This document shows, piece by piece, positions 51,910-60,662 of a DNA stretch of 64,000 nt. The DNA is taken from the NCBI RefSeq assembly GCF_000514775.1, contig NZ_AZWO01000004.1, positions 134,089 through 198,088 of the forward strand, written 5' to 3'. The position numbers and the translations under genes were made by a program. Below the pieces are notes generated by a model. That model had not been told where the DNA came from. It saw only the letters and a list, made by a program, of their open reading frames with translations, and searched no databases. Numbering within the stretch: the stretch's first letter is position 1; every line of letters begins with the position of its first letter. Source of the stretch: Salinispora pacifica CNR114 (GTDB lineage: Bacteria; Actinomycetota; Actinomycetes; Mycobacteriales; Micromonosporaceae).

Positions 51910-52929
51910 ATGCGCGCTGTCTGGATCACCAAGGCGGGTGGGCCCGAGGTCCTTGCGGTACGGGAAACCCCCGATCCGCAACCGGGTCGCGGTGAGGTGC
52001 GCATCGCGGTCCGCGCCTGTGGGTTGAACTTCGCCGAGGTCATGGCCCGGCAGGGGCTGTATCCGGACGCTCCGAAGCCGCCGTCCGTGGTGGGATACGA
52101 GGTGGCCGGAGTCGTGGACGCCGTTGACGCCGAGGTCACCGGCCTCGAGGTGGGGCAGCGGGTGCTGGCCCTGGTGCGCTTCGGTGGCCACGCCGACACC
52201 GTTTGCGTGCCCGCCGCGCGGGTGCTGCCGATGCCCGATGGCCTCGACTTCATCGAGGGAGCCGCGATCCCGGTCAACTACCTGACCGCCTACCACATGC
52301 TCTTTCGGGTGGCGAACCTCCGCCCCGAGGCCCGCGTCCTGGTGCACATGGCCGCGGGTGGGGTCGGCACCGCGGTGCTGCAGCTGTGCCGCACCGTACC
52401 GGGAGTTGTCACCTTCGGTACCGCCTCGGCGGCCAAGCACGCCGTGCTCCGCGAGGAGGGCTGCACCCATCCCATCGACTACCGCACCGAGGACTACGTC
52501 GCCCGGGTGCGGGAGCTCACCGGCGGCGAGGGCCTCGACCTGGTGCTGGACTCCCTGGGCGGTCGCGACTGGAAGCGCGGGATGAGCCTGCTCCGGCCGG
52601 TTGGGCAGCTCATCGCGTACGGCTTCGCCAACCTGTCCACCGGTGAGCGGCGCAGCCTTCGCCGGCTCGTCGGTCAGCTCACCGGCGTGCCGTTGCTGAC
52701 GCCGTACGGGATGATGGACCGCAACCACACGGTCAGTGGCGTCAATCTGGGGCACCTGTGGGAGCGCACCGACCTGCTGCGTGAGGAGCTGACCGCGCTG
52801 CTGGACCTGTGGCGCGAGGGCGCGATCAAGCCCCGGATCGACCAGGTGTTTCCGTTCGAGGAGGCCGCGGCGGCGCACCGCCGGATCGGCGAGCGTCGCA
52901 ACATCGGCAAGGTGGTCCTCGTCCCCTGA
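51910..52929 (+). CDS. NADPH:quinone oxidoreductase-like MDR protein (VAT-1-like)
   Basis: The protein has 339 residues from the ATG at 51910. It is an MDR protein without the zinc ligands. The N-terminal GroES-like domain has LNFAEVMARQGLYP, and the NADP site is VHMAAGGVGTAVLQL. SLGGRDWKRGMSLLRPVGQLIAYGF resembles the VAT-1/quinone oxidoreductase branch. Substrate unknown. It follows kstD in the same direction after 162 bases with no KstR-type site. Two 15-base repeats (CCCATGCGGCC(A/G)ACA) lie at 51817-51846 in the gap. A hairpin terminator follows. Confidence 0.83.
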   Translation: MRAVWITKAGGPEVLAVRETPDPQPGRGEVRIAVRACGLNFAEVMARQGLYPDAPKPPSVVGYEVAGVVDAVDAEVTGLEVGQRVLALVRFGGHADTVCVPAARVLPMPDGLDFIEGAAIPVNYLTAYHMLFRVANLRPEARVLVHMAAGGVGTAVLQLCRTVPGVVTFGTASAAKHAVLREEGCTHPIDYRTEDYVARVRELTGGEGLDLVLDSLGGRDWKRGMSLLRPVGQLIAYGFANLSTGERRSLRRLVGQLTGVPLLTPYGMMDRNHTVSGVNLGHLWERTDLLREELTALLDLWREGAIKPRIDQVFPFEEAAAAHRRIGERRNIGKVVLVP

Positions 52930-52966
52930 CGAGTCTCACCAGGTCGAGCGAGAACGCGACTGTCCA

Positions 52967-53005
52967 CGGCCGCCGCGGGCTGCAGCCCGCGGCGGCCGTT
53001 TTGTT
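52967..53005 (+). terminator. rho-independent terminator
   Basis: A perfect 14-bp stem CGGCCGCCGCGGGC around the TGCA loop is followed by TTTTGTT. It lies 38 bases after the quinone oxidoreductase-like gene. This is the clearest classical terminator in the window. Confidence 0.9.
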
Positions 53006-53039
53006 GCGGCGCCGGTGTCTCGCCGATGCTATGCTCCCA

Positions 53040-53053
53040 AGCAAGCGCTTGGC
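53040..53053. promoter_or_regulatory. KstR2-type operator upstream of SDR
   Basis: AGCAAGCGCTTGGC matches AnCAAGnnCTTGnT except the last base and sits in CCAAGCAAGCGCTTGG. It is 10 bases upstream of the SDR start. A TATGCT sequence just before it may be the -10 box. Confidence 0.78.
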
Positions 53054-53063
53054 AGGAGGGACG

Positions 53064-53825
53064 ATGGGGCGACTGGACGGCAAGGTGGCGCTCATCACCG
53101 GCGGCGCGCGCGGCATGGGCAAGGCACATGCCCGGCAGTTCGTCGCCGAGGGGGCCCGGGTGGTCATCGGCGACATCCTCGACGACCGCGGCACGGCCCT
53201 CGCCGACAGCCTCGGTGCTGATCGTTGCCGCTACGTGCACCACGACGTCACCGGCGAAGACGAGTGGGCTGCCGCGGTCGCCACCGCGCTGGCGGCGTTC
53301 GACCGACTCGACGTGCTGGTCAACAACGCCGGCGTCTTCCGGCACGCGGCGATCGCCACGATGGACCCGGCCGAGTTCCGCCACGTGATCGACGTGAACC
53401 TCACCGGCTGTTGGCTCGGCATCCACACCGTGGCGCCGGCAATGATGAGGGCCGGCGGCGGATCGATCGTGAACGTGTCATCGATCGAGGGCTTCGTCGG
53501 CGCGGCCGGCCTCTCGGCCTACAGCGCCAGCAAGTTCGGGATCCGCGGCATCACCAGGTCCGCGGCCCAGGAGCTCGGGCCGGCCGGCATCCGGGTCAAC
53601 TCGGTCCATCCCGGCGGCGTGCTGACCCCGATGGCGCTGGCCGCCGCCGAGACCATGCCCGCCGTTGACTCGGACGCGTTCCTCACCTCGCTGCCGATCG
53701 CCCGACTCGCCGAGCCGGTGGAGATCTCCCGACTGGTGGCGTTCCTCGCCTCCGACGAATCGTCATACACCACGGGTGCCGAGTTCGTGGCCGACGGCGG
53801 GCTACTGTCCGGACCGGGATACTGA
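53064..53825 (+). CDS. short-chain dehydrogenase/reductase, KstR2-linked
   Basis: The protein has 253 residues from the ATG at 53064 with AGGAGGG upstream. It is a classical SDR with TGGARGMG, NNAGVF, the serine in VNVSSIEG and YSASKFGIRG. It resembles 3-alpha/20-beta hydroxysteroid-dehydrogenase-type enzymes, so a hydroxysteroid or ring C/D hydroxy intermediate is likely. The KstR2-type site immediately upstream supports a steroid role. The exact step cannot be assigned. A small ORF and a flavin-reductase-fold gene follow closely. Confidence 0.83.
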   Translation: MGRLDGKVALITGGARGMGKAHARQFVAEGARVVIGDILDDRGTALADSLGADRCRYVHHDVTGEDEWAAAVATALAAFDRLDVLVNNAGVFRHAAIATMDPAEFRHVIDVNLTGCWLGIHTVAPAMMRAGGGSIVNVSSIEGFVGAAGLSAYSASKFGIRGITRSAAQELGPAGIRVNSVHPGGVLTPMALAAAETMPAVDSDAFLTSLPIARLAEPVEISRLVAFLASDESSYTTGAEFVADGGLLSGPGY

Positions 53826-53826
53826 G

Positions 53827-53895
53827 ATGACCTCGCTGGATCGAGCGCCCGCCGCACCCGGCCCCAGTAGCGGCGCGGAGGGCGAGGAGTCGTGA
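53827..53895 (+). CDS. 22-residue small ORF bridging SDR and PPOX genes
   Basis: ATG at 53827 starts one base after the SDR stop, and the TGA overlaps the GTG of the next gene (GTGA). The peptide is Ala/Gly/Pro/Ser-rich with an acidic end (GAEGEES), and its 3' end supplies a GGCGAGGAG ribosome binding site. It may be a coupling device rather than a functional peptide. Confidence 0.3.
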   Translation: MTSLDRAPAAPGPSSGAEGEES

Positions 53896-54374
53896 ACCAG
53901 CGCGCCACGGTGGCGATGCCACCCGCGGACGTCGCGGAGCACTTGGTCCAAGGCCGGAAGCTCCAGCTCGCGACCGTCAACCGGGACGGCACACCGCACC
54001 TGGTCAGCATGTTCTACGCGATGCACGGCGGACGCATCGCCTTCTGGACCTACCGCGTTTCGCAGAAGGCCCGGAACATGGCCCGTGACCCACGGGTGAC
54101 CTGCCTGGTCGAGGCGGGCGACGGCTACTTCGAACTGCGCGGCGTCCAGGTGACCGGCGAGGTCACCCGGATCGACGATCTGGCGGGAGTCACCGCGGTC
54201 GGCCGCCTGATCGCCGCGCGGATGCCCAGCCCGCTGGCGGTCGGCGATCTGCCGCCCGATGAGGTGGCAGCGGCGCTCGACGGTTATGTCGCGCACGCGG
54301 CGACCAAGCGGGCGGCCTATCTGGTGGAGCCGCGGCGGGTGGTCAGCTGGGACCACCGCCGACTGATGACCTGA
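53892..54374 (+). CDS. PPOX-class F420/FMN-binding split-barrel protein
   Basis: This 160-residue protein has the pyridoxamine-phosphate-oxidase-like split barrel: LQLATVNRDGTPHLVSMFYAM, IAFWTYRVSQKARNMARDPRVTCLVEAG, and FELRGVQVTGEVTRI. In actinomycetes many such proteins bind F420 and reduce quinones, biliverdin or enones. The start is GTG at 53892, coupled to the small ORF above. As part of the KstR2-linked SDR transcript it may act on a steroid intermediate, which is unproven. Confidence 0.8.
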   Translation: MNQRATVAMPPADVAEHLVQGRKLQLATVNRDGTPHLVSMFYAMHGGRIAFWTYRVSQKARNMARDPRVTCLVEAGDGYFELRGVQVTGEVTRIDDLAGVTAVGRLIAARMPSPLAVGDLPPDEVAAALDGYVAHAATKRAAYLVEPRRVVSWDHRRLMT

Positions 54375-54437
54375 GGACCGCCCGGACCGCCCGGACCGCC
54401 CGGACCACCCGGACCACCCGGACCACCCGGACCACCC
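54375..54437. repeat. seven tandem 9-bp units GGACC(G/A)CCC
   Basis: Three GGACCGCCC units are followed by four GGACCACCC units with no interruption, directly after the stop codon of the PPOX gene. The remaining 182 bases to the next gene show no feature I can name. Confidence 0.95.
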
Positions 54438-54619
54438 GCCAAGCTACTCCACAACAGGCAGTTCCATCCGCATAGCGCAAGATCCTCCAGTTGGGACAGC
54501 GCCCCGGCACGGAATCATTTCCCAACGATGGAGGCATTCGTTACGGAAGTTGATTGGACAAGGGTCAGGGGAAGAGAGGTGACACTTCATCACTGGAGGC
54601 CGCCGAGGAAGCCCGCTAC

Positions 54620-55378
54620 CTACGATGAGGATGGCTCAGCAGTAGGGCCGCGCAGGTCCCCGAGATAGCCCGGCCACTCGCCACCACCGTGCACTGCCAC
54701 CGCCGCCCCGGTCACATAGGACGCCAGCGGAGAGGCCAACAGCAGACAGACGCCGGCGACCTCGGCCGGCGTCGCGGGTCGCCCCAGGGGCACCGTGCGC
54801 GCCACCGCCGCCGGATTCAGCCGGAGGCTCCCGTCGCCGGCCACCGGACCGGGGACGACACTGTTCACCCGCACCGCCGGCGCCCACTCGGCGGCCAGAC
54901 TTGTCGCCAGGTGGTGCAGTCCGGCCTTGGCGGCGCCGTACGCGGCGGAGCCGGGTGATGGACGCGTGCCGCTGACACTCCCCACCATGATGATGATCCC
55001 GCCACCGGGCTGCTGTTGCATGACCGTGTTGGCCGCCTGCGCAACATGCAACGGAGCAACCAGGTTGAGCTCCACAACCTTGGCGTGCAGCCGGGGTGAG
55101 GCGCTGGCCGCCATCGCCGGGGGCGCCCCACCGGCGTTGTTCACCACCACGTCGAGGCGACCGAACCGGTCAACCGCCGCCGCCACCAGGGCGGCCGCCT
55201 GCGCGGGGTCACGAACATCAGCCGGCACGAAATCGGGCACCGCCGAGGACGGTTGGGTCCGGCCACAGACCAGCACCCGGGCACCCGCCGCGCGGAAGGC
55301 CGCGGCGATCGCGGCACCGATCCCCCGCGTCCCCCCAGTGACGACCACACCGCGACCCGTGAAATCGAGAGGCTCCAT
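54620..55378 (-). CDS. short-chain dehydrogenase/reductase, KstR-linked
   Basis: This 252-residue SDR has TGGTRGIG (cofactor), NNAGGAPP, the serine in VGSVSG and YGAAKAGLHH. It is divergent from an LLM-class F420-type gene, and a KstR-type site lies in the 107-base gap between them, 85 bases from its start. This resembles the arrangement of small oxidoreductases in the mycobacterial regulon. The substrate is not clear. Confidence 0.82.
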   Translation of the reverse strand: MEPLDFTGRGVVVTGGTRGIGAAIAAAFRAAGARVLVCGRTQPSSAVPDFVPADVRDPAQAAALVAAAVDRFGRLDVVVNNAGGAPPAMAASASPRLHAKVVELNLVAPLHVAQAANTVMQQQPGGGIIIMVGSVSGTRPSPGSAAYGAAKAGLHHLATSLAAEWAPAVRVNSVVPGPVAGDGSLRLNPAAVARTVPLGRPATPAEVAGVCLLLASPLASYVTGAAVAVHGGGEWPGYLGDLRGPTAEPSSS

Positions 55379-55463
55379 CGATTGATGTTAACCCTTGGGT
55401 ATTCGCCGGGTCGACCCGAAGATACCATCCGACCAGACCATCTGGGACCCTGCCATGGTCGGG

Positions 55464-55477
55464 TAGAACACGTTACA
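55464..55477. promoter_or_regulatory. KstR-type operator
   Basis: TAGAACACGTTACA fits TnnAACnnGTTnnA. It ends 8 bases upstream of the LLM gene start, overlapping its ribosome binding region, and probably serves both divergent genes. Confidence 0.8.
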
Positions 55478-55485
55478 GTCCATAG

Positions 55486-56358
55486 ATGAAGTTCAGCCTC
55501 GGAATCGCACTCAGCCCGCTCGACCAACTCACCGACCTGGTGCAAACCGCCGAGGAGTGCGGCTTCTCGGCCATCGCCCTCCCCGACTCGCTCTTCTACT
55601 CCGAAGAGGTCAGCGCCAAGTACCCGTACACGCCGGACGGCAGCCGGTTCTGGGACGCGCAGACGCCCTGGGTCGACCCGCTGGTGACCGCCGCCGCGCT
55701 CGGCGCCGCCACCACCCGGATCCGGTTCTACACCCAGGTGCTCAAGCTCGGTCCCCGCAACCCGGTCCTGTTGGCGCGGCAGGTCGGGTCGGTGGCGAAC
55801 CTGATCGGTAACCGGTTCGGGCTCGGCGTCGGGCTGGGCTGGTCGCCGGAGGAGTCACTCTGGTGCGGCTCACCGTTCGCCGCCCGGGGCGCCCGGGGCG
55901 ACGAGGCGATTGAGGTGCTGCGGCTGATCCTGGGCGGTGGCATGGTGGAGCACCACGGCAAGCACTTCGACTTCGGCCGGCTACAGATGAGCCCGGCCCC
56001 GACCGAGCCGATCCCGATCTACGTGGGCGGTCACACCGATGCGGCGTTGCGCCGTGCGGCCCGGCTGGGCGACGGCTGGTCCTCCGCCATGATGCGCTTC
56101 GACGAGCTGTGCGCGACGATCGACCAGCTTGCCCGGCTACGCGTCGAGTACGACCGGGCCGACCAGCCGTTCGAGATCCAGGCGGTCTGCATTGACCGAT
56201 TCGGCCTGGCGGGCTTCCAGCAACAGGCCGAGGCCGGCGTCACCGACGCGATCGTGATGCCCTGGCGCTTCTACGGCGTCGGCTTCGACGGCGACCTCGC
56301 CGCCAAGCGGGACGGCATCCGCCGCTTCGCCGACGAGGTGATCAGCAAGATCCATTAA
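55486..56358 (+). CDS. LLM-class F420-dependent oxidoreductase (Rv3520c-like)
   Basis: This 290-residue luciferase-like TIM barrel begins MKFSLGIALSPLDQLTDLVQTAEECGFSAI. It has the insert FYSEEVSAKYPYTPDG, IRFYTQVLKLGPRNPVLLARQVGSVANL and FGLGVGLGWSPEESLWCG, closely resembling Rv3520c in the mycobacterial cholesterol region. It likely uses F420 to reduce or oxidise a steroid intermediate, with the reaction unknown. Its end overlaps the sulfotransferase-like gene on the other strand by 4 bases. Confidence 0.88.
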   Translation: MKFSLGIALSPLDQLTDLVQTAEECGFSAIALPDSLFYSEEVSAKYPYTPDGSRFWDAQTPWVDPLVTAAALGAATTRIRFYTQVLKLGPRNPVLLARQVGSVANLIGNRFGLGVGLGWSPEESLWCGSPFAARGARGDEAIEVLRLILGGGMVEHHGKHFDFGRLQMSPAPTEPIPIYVGGHTDAALRRAARLGDGWSSAMMRFDELCATIDQLARLRVEYDRADQPFEIQAVCIDRFGLAGFQQQAEAGVTDAIVMPWRFYGVGFDGDLAAKRDGIRRFADEVISKIH

Positions 56359-57479
56359 GCGAAGGAGGCGTCCACCACAGCCGGGGTCAGTCCGAAATCA
56401 GCGAGATCGTAGCGATGCGCGGGGCGCGTTCGCCGCTGGTGCAGCGAGCTCATCGCGGCTCGCGCCGCAGTAGTCAACCGGGCCCCCAACCGCTCGTAGA
56501 TCACCTCAACCACCCGGAGCGGGTCGGCGACGAAGTCGTCGTGGGAGACGTCGATGAAGTGTGCCGGGTCGTGTCGCGCGCGGTCGGCCATGAACCGCCG
56601 CAGCCCACGCGACCAGAGCTGCGCCTGCGCCCCACCGAGCACCTCCCCGCGGAACAGCTCCGACCAGCCCTCGCACGCCTGCGCGTTGAGGCTGCAGACC
56701 GAGGCGACCACCTCCCGCGGCGCGCGGTGCGTCTGGATCACCACGGCGTCGGGGTAGACGGCGAGCAGCGCGTCGAGGGCGAACAGGTGGCTCGGGTTCT
56801 TCAACACCCAGCGACGATCTCGGTCGTGCAGGCCGATGAGCTGGAGGTTGCGCCGGTGCCGCCGATAGGCAGCGGTCCAGTCCTGCGCACTCAACCACCG
56901 CGAGTAGCTCGGCAGGTAGGCCAGGCACTCGAAGGACACCGACATCATGGACTGCCGCAGCAACCGCCAGCACTCCTCCACCTGGTCGGCCGCGGTGTAG
57001 TGCGCACCCCGCAGGCCCGGGTTGGTCTCGTGGTACTGCTCGTAGCCGGCCTGCAGACTCACGTAGCCGGGGTTCGACTCCCAGGTGTCCCGCGGCGGGC
57101 GGGGTTGGGGGACCTCGGTCAGCCACAGCTCAAGCCCCTGGTGGCCGGGGTCGGCGGTGAGCAACCGGTGCAGGGCGGTGGTGCCGGTTCGGGGCAGGCC
57201 GGTCACGAAGACCGGCCGGGTCACCGGGACCTCGGCATGCTCCGGGAACTGCCGCCACGCCGCCTCGCTGAGCAGTCGGGACACCAGCGCCGCACGGAGA
57301 AACGCCCGGGAGACCTTGCTCCCGGTGGGCGTGAGGGCCGCCTCATTCCGGTACGCGGCCAGCAGTTCGCCCATCCCCTCGCGGTAGTCGTCGTCGCCGA
57401 AGTCGTCGAGCCCGGTGAGCCGGGTCGCCGAGGCGTGGAGGTCCTCGATCGTGCCGACATCCGTACGGGTGCTGCTCAT
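56355..57479 (-). CDS. sulfotransferase-family protein (Rv3529c-like)
   Basis: This 374-residue protein has the PAPS-type phosphate loop VTGLPRTGTTALHRLL (about residues 95-110) and the 3'-phosphate region KNPSHLFALDALLAVYPDAVVIQTHR. It matches the Rv3529c family. It is last in the operon Rv3531c-like, Rv3530c-like, Rv3529c-like, the same three-gene order as in M. tuberculosis. Whether it sulfonates a steroid has not been established for the family as far as I know. Confidence 0.88.
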   Translation of the reverse strand: MSSTRTDVGTIEDLHASATRLTGLDDFGDDDYREGMGELLAAYRNEAALTPTGSKVSRAFLRAALVSRLLSEAAWRQFPEHAEVPVTRPVFVTGLPRTGTTALHRLLTADPGHQGLELWLTEVPQPRPPRDTWESNPGYVSLQAGYEQYHETNPGLRGAHYTAADQVEECWRLLRQSMMSVSFECLAYLPSYSRWLSAQDWTAAYRRHRRNLQLIGLHDRDRRWVLKNPSHLFALDALLAVYPDAVVIQTHRAPREVVASVCSLNAQACEGWSELFRGEVLGGAQAQLWSRGLRRFMADRARHDPAHFIDVSHDDFVADPLRVVEVIYERLGARLTTAARAAMSSLHQRRTRPAHRYDLADFGLTPAVVDASFA

Positions 57480-57494
57480 GCTCGCTCCCGGAAT

Positions 57495-58271
57495 TCAGTG
57501 ATGGAACTCGCCGCAGTTGACGTCGAGGCACTGGCCGGTGATGCCCCGAGCCAGGCCGGAGCCGAGGAACAGCACGGCGTCGGCGACCTCGTCGGGCACC
57601 GGCAGCCGGCGCAGGTCGGTGGTGGCGGCGACCTCGTCGTAGAGCTGCTGGGGCGGCACGCCCCGCTGGTTCGCCTGGTAGTCGAACCAGAGTCGCAGGC
57701 TGTCGGCCCAGATCCAGCCGGGTGCCACCGAATTGACCCGCACGCCCTTCGGCCCGAGCTCACTGGCGAGATTCTGCGCGGCGGCGAGGAGCGCGGCCTT
57801 GGCCAGCTTGTAGGGGCCGAACGCCCGCCGGGAGTGGCGCAGCACGGCAGAGTTGACCATGACCACCGAGCCGCCGGACTCCACCAACGCGGGCGTCAGC
57901 AGCCGAGTCAGGCGCAGCGCCGCCAGCACGTTGACCTCGAAGCTCGACCGCAGGTCGGCCAACTCGACCTTCCCGAGACCGCGCATCGGCGGCATCTCGA
58001 AGGCGTTACTGACCAACACGTCAACGCGGCCGTACTCGGCGAGGGCGGCCCGCACGAGCGCGGCGCTCGACTCACCGTCGGTGAGGTCGGTGGGTACCGT
58101 CAGGGCCCGCTGACCCGCCGCCCGTACCTTTCCGGCGACCTCGGTGAGGAAGGACCCGGTGCGGGCGGCGAGCACCACGTCGGCGCCGGCCTGCGCGGCA
58201 CGCACCGCGATGGCCTGGCCCAGCCCGGGGCCGACCCCGGCCACCACAACGACCTTCTCCGCGAGCAGCAC
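57495..58271 (-). CDS. short-chain dehydrogenase (Rv3530c-like)
   Basis: This 258-residue SDR has the modified cofactor motif AGVGPGLG, NAFEMPPMRGLGK, and YKLAKAALLAAAQNLASELG in place of the usual YxxxK context (Tyr and Lys retained). LRLWFDYQANQRGVPPQQLYDEVA is typical of the Rv3530c family. It is 3 bases downstream of the DUF1214-like gene and 15 bases upstream of the sulfotransferase-like gene. KstR control through the site at 59444 is likely. Confidence 0.88.
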   Translation of the reverse strand: MLLAEKVVVVAGVGPGLGQAIAVRAAQAGADVVLAARTGSFLTEVAGKVRAAGQRALTVPTDLTDGESSAALVRAALAEYGRVDVLVSNAFEMPPMRGLGKVELADLRSSFEVNVLAALRLTRLLTPALVESGGSVVMVNSAVLRHSRRAFGPYKLAKAALLAAAQNLASELGPKGVRVNSVAPGWIWADSLRLWFDYQANQRGVPPQQLYDEVAATTDLRRLPVPDEVADAVLFLGSGLARGITGQCLDVNCGEFHH

Positions 58272-58274
58272 GGC

Positions 58275-59432
58275 TCAGCCCAGCATCCGGGCCGCGGTCG
58301 CGGCCTGCCGGGCGGCGATGCGTTCCTGCCACGCCGCTCGCCCGATCGGCTCGTAGTACGGCACCTGCTTGGGTAGGTCATCCACCGCGACCACCTCCAC
58401 CCGCGGCCCGTCCGCGGCGGTCAACGCGTGCGAGAGTCGCTGCCAACGCAGCTGCACGTAGCCGCGATCGTGGCCCGTGCACTCCAGCCAGTTCGCCACC
58501 CCCGGGTCGCGTTCGCTGATCACGTACCGGATCATGCCGTCCGGGTCGATCCGGGCCTGGGGCACGGTGAGGCTCGTCTGGTGGTTGCTGTAGTCCAGCG
58601 AGATGTACCACATGCTGCCCAGCTGGATGCCCTGGTAGGGCGCGTCGGAGACCCGCACGGTGATCACCATGGCCTGGTCCTCGGCGAGCTGGTAGTGGCC
58701 CACCGAGGAGTACTGGGTCGCCAACCCGCCGGGGGTGAGCCGGGGCGGGGTCAGGGTGTTCACCGGCAGGTTCAGGTAGAACCGCTCGGCGAACGCGAGG
58801 AAGGTGTGAATCCGACCGGTGAGAATCTTGCCGGCCACCGCGTAGCGTTTGGCCAGGGTCTCCTCGGTCAGCGGCGGCGGTGTCCCGCCGATGGTGTCGG
58901 GGCGGTGAATGCGCAGCATCCCGGGGCGTTCGGCCGCCCAGTCGCTGAACACCTCGCGCACCACGAGCATGGCCGAGCCGGGGGCGAGCGGGAACGCGTT
59001 CGGGCCGGAGAGCCCCGGCCCGAACCGAATCTCGAAGGAGCCGTCGGCAGCGACTTCAATCTCGCGGTCGTCGAAGGCGGTGAGGCTGCCCGGGACGTTG
59101 ACCGGGGAGTAGGAGCCGTCGAGGACCTGGAAGCTCAGGTCGGCGGTGCTGCCCCGGCGGCCGGTCACCACGTACTCCGCGTCGTCGTGGAGCCACGCGT
59201 GAAAGTAGAGGGTGTCTGGATTGTCGAGGCCCATCTTCGTGTACGGGCCGGTGGAGCGGACGAAGTAGGGAAATTCGCGGTCGTAGGACCAGGCCATCTG
59301 GATCGAGCTCCGGATGCCACCAGCCAGGTAGTCGTAGCCCTCGAGCAGGTCCTGCTGGCCGCGGACGTGGGCCGCCTCGGCGATGACCCGCTCGGCTTCC
59401 GCGATGGCGTGGGAAAACGGCTGAGTAAGCAC
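58275..59432 (-). CDS. DUF1214-like conserved protein (Rv3531c-like)
   Basis: This 385-residue protein of unknown function is conserved in the actinobacterial steroid regulon: GYDYLAGGIRSSIQMAW, DNPDTLYFHAWL, LAKRYAVAGKILTGRIHTFLAFAERFYLNLPVN and a late LQLR-like YVQLRWQRLSHAL. There is no signal peptide. It leads the three-gene operon, and its start lies 11 bases from a perfect KstR palindrome. Role in steroid metabolism is implied by regulation only. Confidence 0.85.
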   Translation of the reverse strand: MLTQPFSHAIAEAERVIAEAAHVRGQQDLLEGYDYLAGGIRSSIQMAWSYDREFPYFVRSTGPYTKMGLDNPDTLYFHAWLHDDAEYVVTGRRGSTADLSFQVLDGSYSPVNVPGSLTAFDDREIEVAADGSFEIRFGPGLSGPNAFPLAPGSAMLVVREVFSDWAAERPGMLRIHRPDTIGGTPPPLTEETLAKRYAVAGKILTGRIHTFLAFAERFYLNLPVNTLTPPRLTPGGLATQYSSVGHYQLAEDQAMVITVRVSDAPYQGIQLGSMWYISLDYSNHQTSLTVPQARIDPDGMIRYVISERDPGVANWLECTGHDRGYVQLRWQRLSHALTAADGPRVEVVAVDDLPKQVPYYEPIGRAAWQERIAARQAATAARMLG

Positions 59433-59443
59433 GACACCAATAA

Positions 59444-59457
59444 TAGAACGTGTTCTA
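59444..59457. promoter_or_regulatory. perfect KstR-type operator
   Basis: TAGAACGTGTTCTA is a complete palindrome, 11 bases upstream of the Rv3531c-like gene start. Confidence 0.9.
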
Positions 59458-59567
59458 CTTTTTGGTCAATGTGGTGCCGAGAACGGAACCTCTTCGGCAC
59501 CACACGGTGCAATTTTCATGAGCACTTGCCCAGCCCCGCTTGACCGAGCCCATAGGGCCACCACCCC

Positions 59568-60662
59568 CTAGCGCAGCCCTCCGAGGTGGACCAATCTCTC
59601 CTCCGCCTCGGCGACCAGATCCGCCAACACGTCGACGACGGAGCGCACCTCATTCATCCGACCCACGATCTGCCCCACCGGCATCGGAACGACCGTCGGG
59701 TCATCAGAATCCATCAGCCGGCTGTGCGCCGACGCCACCAGCAGATTCTGGAGTGGCATCGGCAGCGGTCGGGGCGCCCCCTCCTCGCTCCAGGCCTCGG
59801 TCCACCGATTGCGCAGCAGCCGGGCCGGCTTGCCGGTGTAGATCCGGCTGCGGACCGTGTCCGCCGACCCGGCCCGGAGCAGTGCCGTACGCAGCGCGGA
59901 GCTGCTCTGGTATTCGGCCGTGCCGAGCCAGACCGAGCCCATCCAGACCCCACCCGCACCGAGCGCGAGCGCCGCCGCGATCTGGCGGCCACTCCCGATG
60001 CCCCCGGCGGCCAACACCGGCACCTGCTCACCGACCGCGTCCACCACCTCCGGCACCAGCACCATGCTGGCGATCTCACCGGTGTGGCCGCCGGCCTCGT
60101 ACCCCTGCGCGACCACCAGATCGACCCCGCTCGCCACGTGCCGGCGGGCATGATCGGCCCGGCCGGCCAACGCGGCCACCAGCACCCCCCGCGCGTGCGC
60201 CTGGGCGATCACGTCGGGCGGCGGCGAACCGAGCGCATTGGCGATCAGTCGGACCGGGTGCGTCAGCGCCACCTCGACGTGACTGCGGGCCACCGAGTGC
60301 AGCCAACCGAGCACGCCGGCCTGGTGCTCGCCGTTGCCGCCGAGCGGCGGCACGCCGAGGCGCAGCAGGGTTCGCTCCACGAAGTCGCGATGCCCCGCCG
60401 GAATCAGCCGGTCGAGATCAGCCGGGGCACCCTCGGCCGGCTCAGTGCTGGGCATCACCACGTCCACCCCGTACGGCCGGCCTTCGGTCTCCCCGTCGAG
60501 CCAGGTGAGGACCGCGTCGAGCTCCTCCGGGTCGTTGAATCGCACGCAGCCCAACACGCCCAGTCCGCCGGCCCGGCTGATCGCCGCGACCACCTGCTCC
60601 GAGGGGCTGAAGCCGACGATCGGATACGCGATGCCGAGCTGTTCACTCAGCTCAGTCCGCAT
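59568..60662 (-). CDS. nitronate monooxygenase-like flavoprotein
   Basis: The protein has 364 residues from the ATG at 60662. It is an FMN TIM barrel with IAYPIVGFSPSEQVVAAISRAGGLGVLG, VAQGYEAGGHTGEI (phosphate-binding) and VLAAGGIGSGRQIAAALALGAGGVWMGS. It is a second member of the same superfamily as IpdC but clearly different in sequence. It overlaps the end of fadD19 by 11 bases, so it is co-transcribed with the side-chain CoA ligase. An enoyl or 2-enoyl-CoA redox role is possible. No mycobacterial equivalent at this position comes to mind. Confidence 0.84.
   Translation of the reverse strand: MRTELSEQLGIAYPIVGFSPSEQVVAAISRAGGLGVLGCVRFNDPEELDAVLTWLDGETEGRPYGVDVVMPSTEPAEGAPADLDRLIPAGHRDFVERTLLRLGVPPLGGNGEHQAGVLGWLHSVARSHVEVALTHPVRLIANALGSPPPDVIAQAHARGVLVAALAGRADHARRHVASGVDLVVAQGYEAGGHTGEIASMVLVPEVVDAVGEQVPVLAAGGIGSGRQIAAALALGAGGVWMGSVWLGTAEYQSSSALRTALLRAGSADTVRSRIYTGKPARLLRNRWTEAWSEEGAPRPLPMPLQNLLVASAHSRLMDSDDPTVVPMPVGQIVGRMNEVRSVVDVLADLVAEAEERLVHLGGLR

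Noticed and set aside
54375..54437. Possible CRISPR-like array
   Set aside because: The units are 9 bases long, contiguous and without spacers, so this is a simple tandem repeat.
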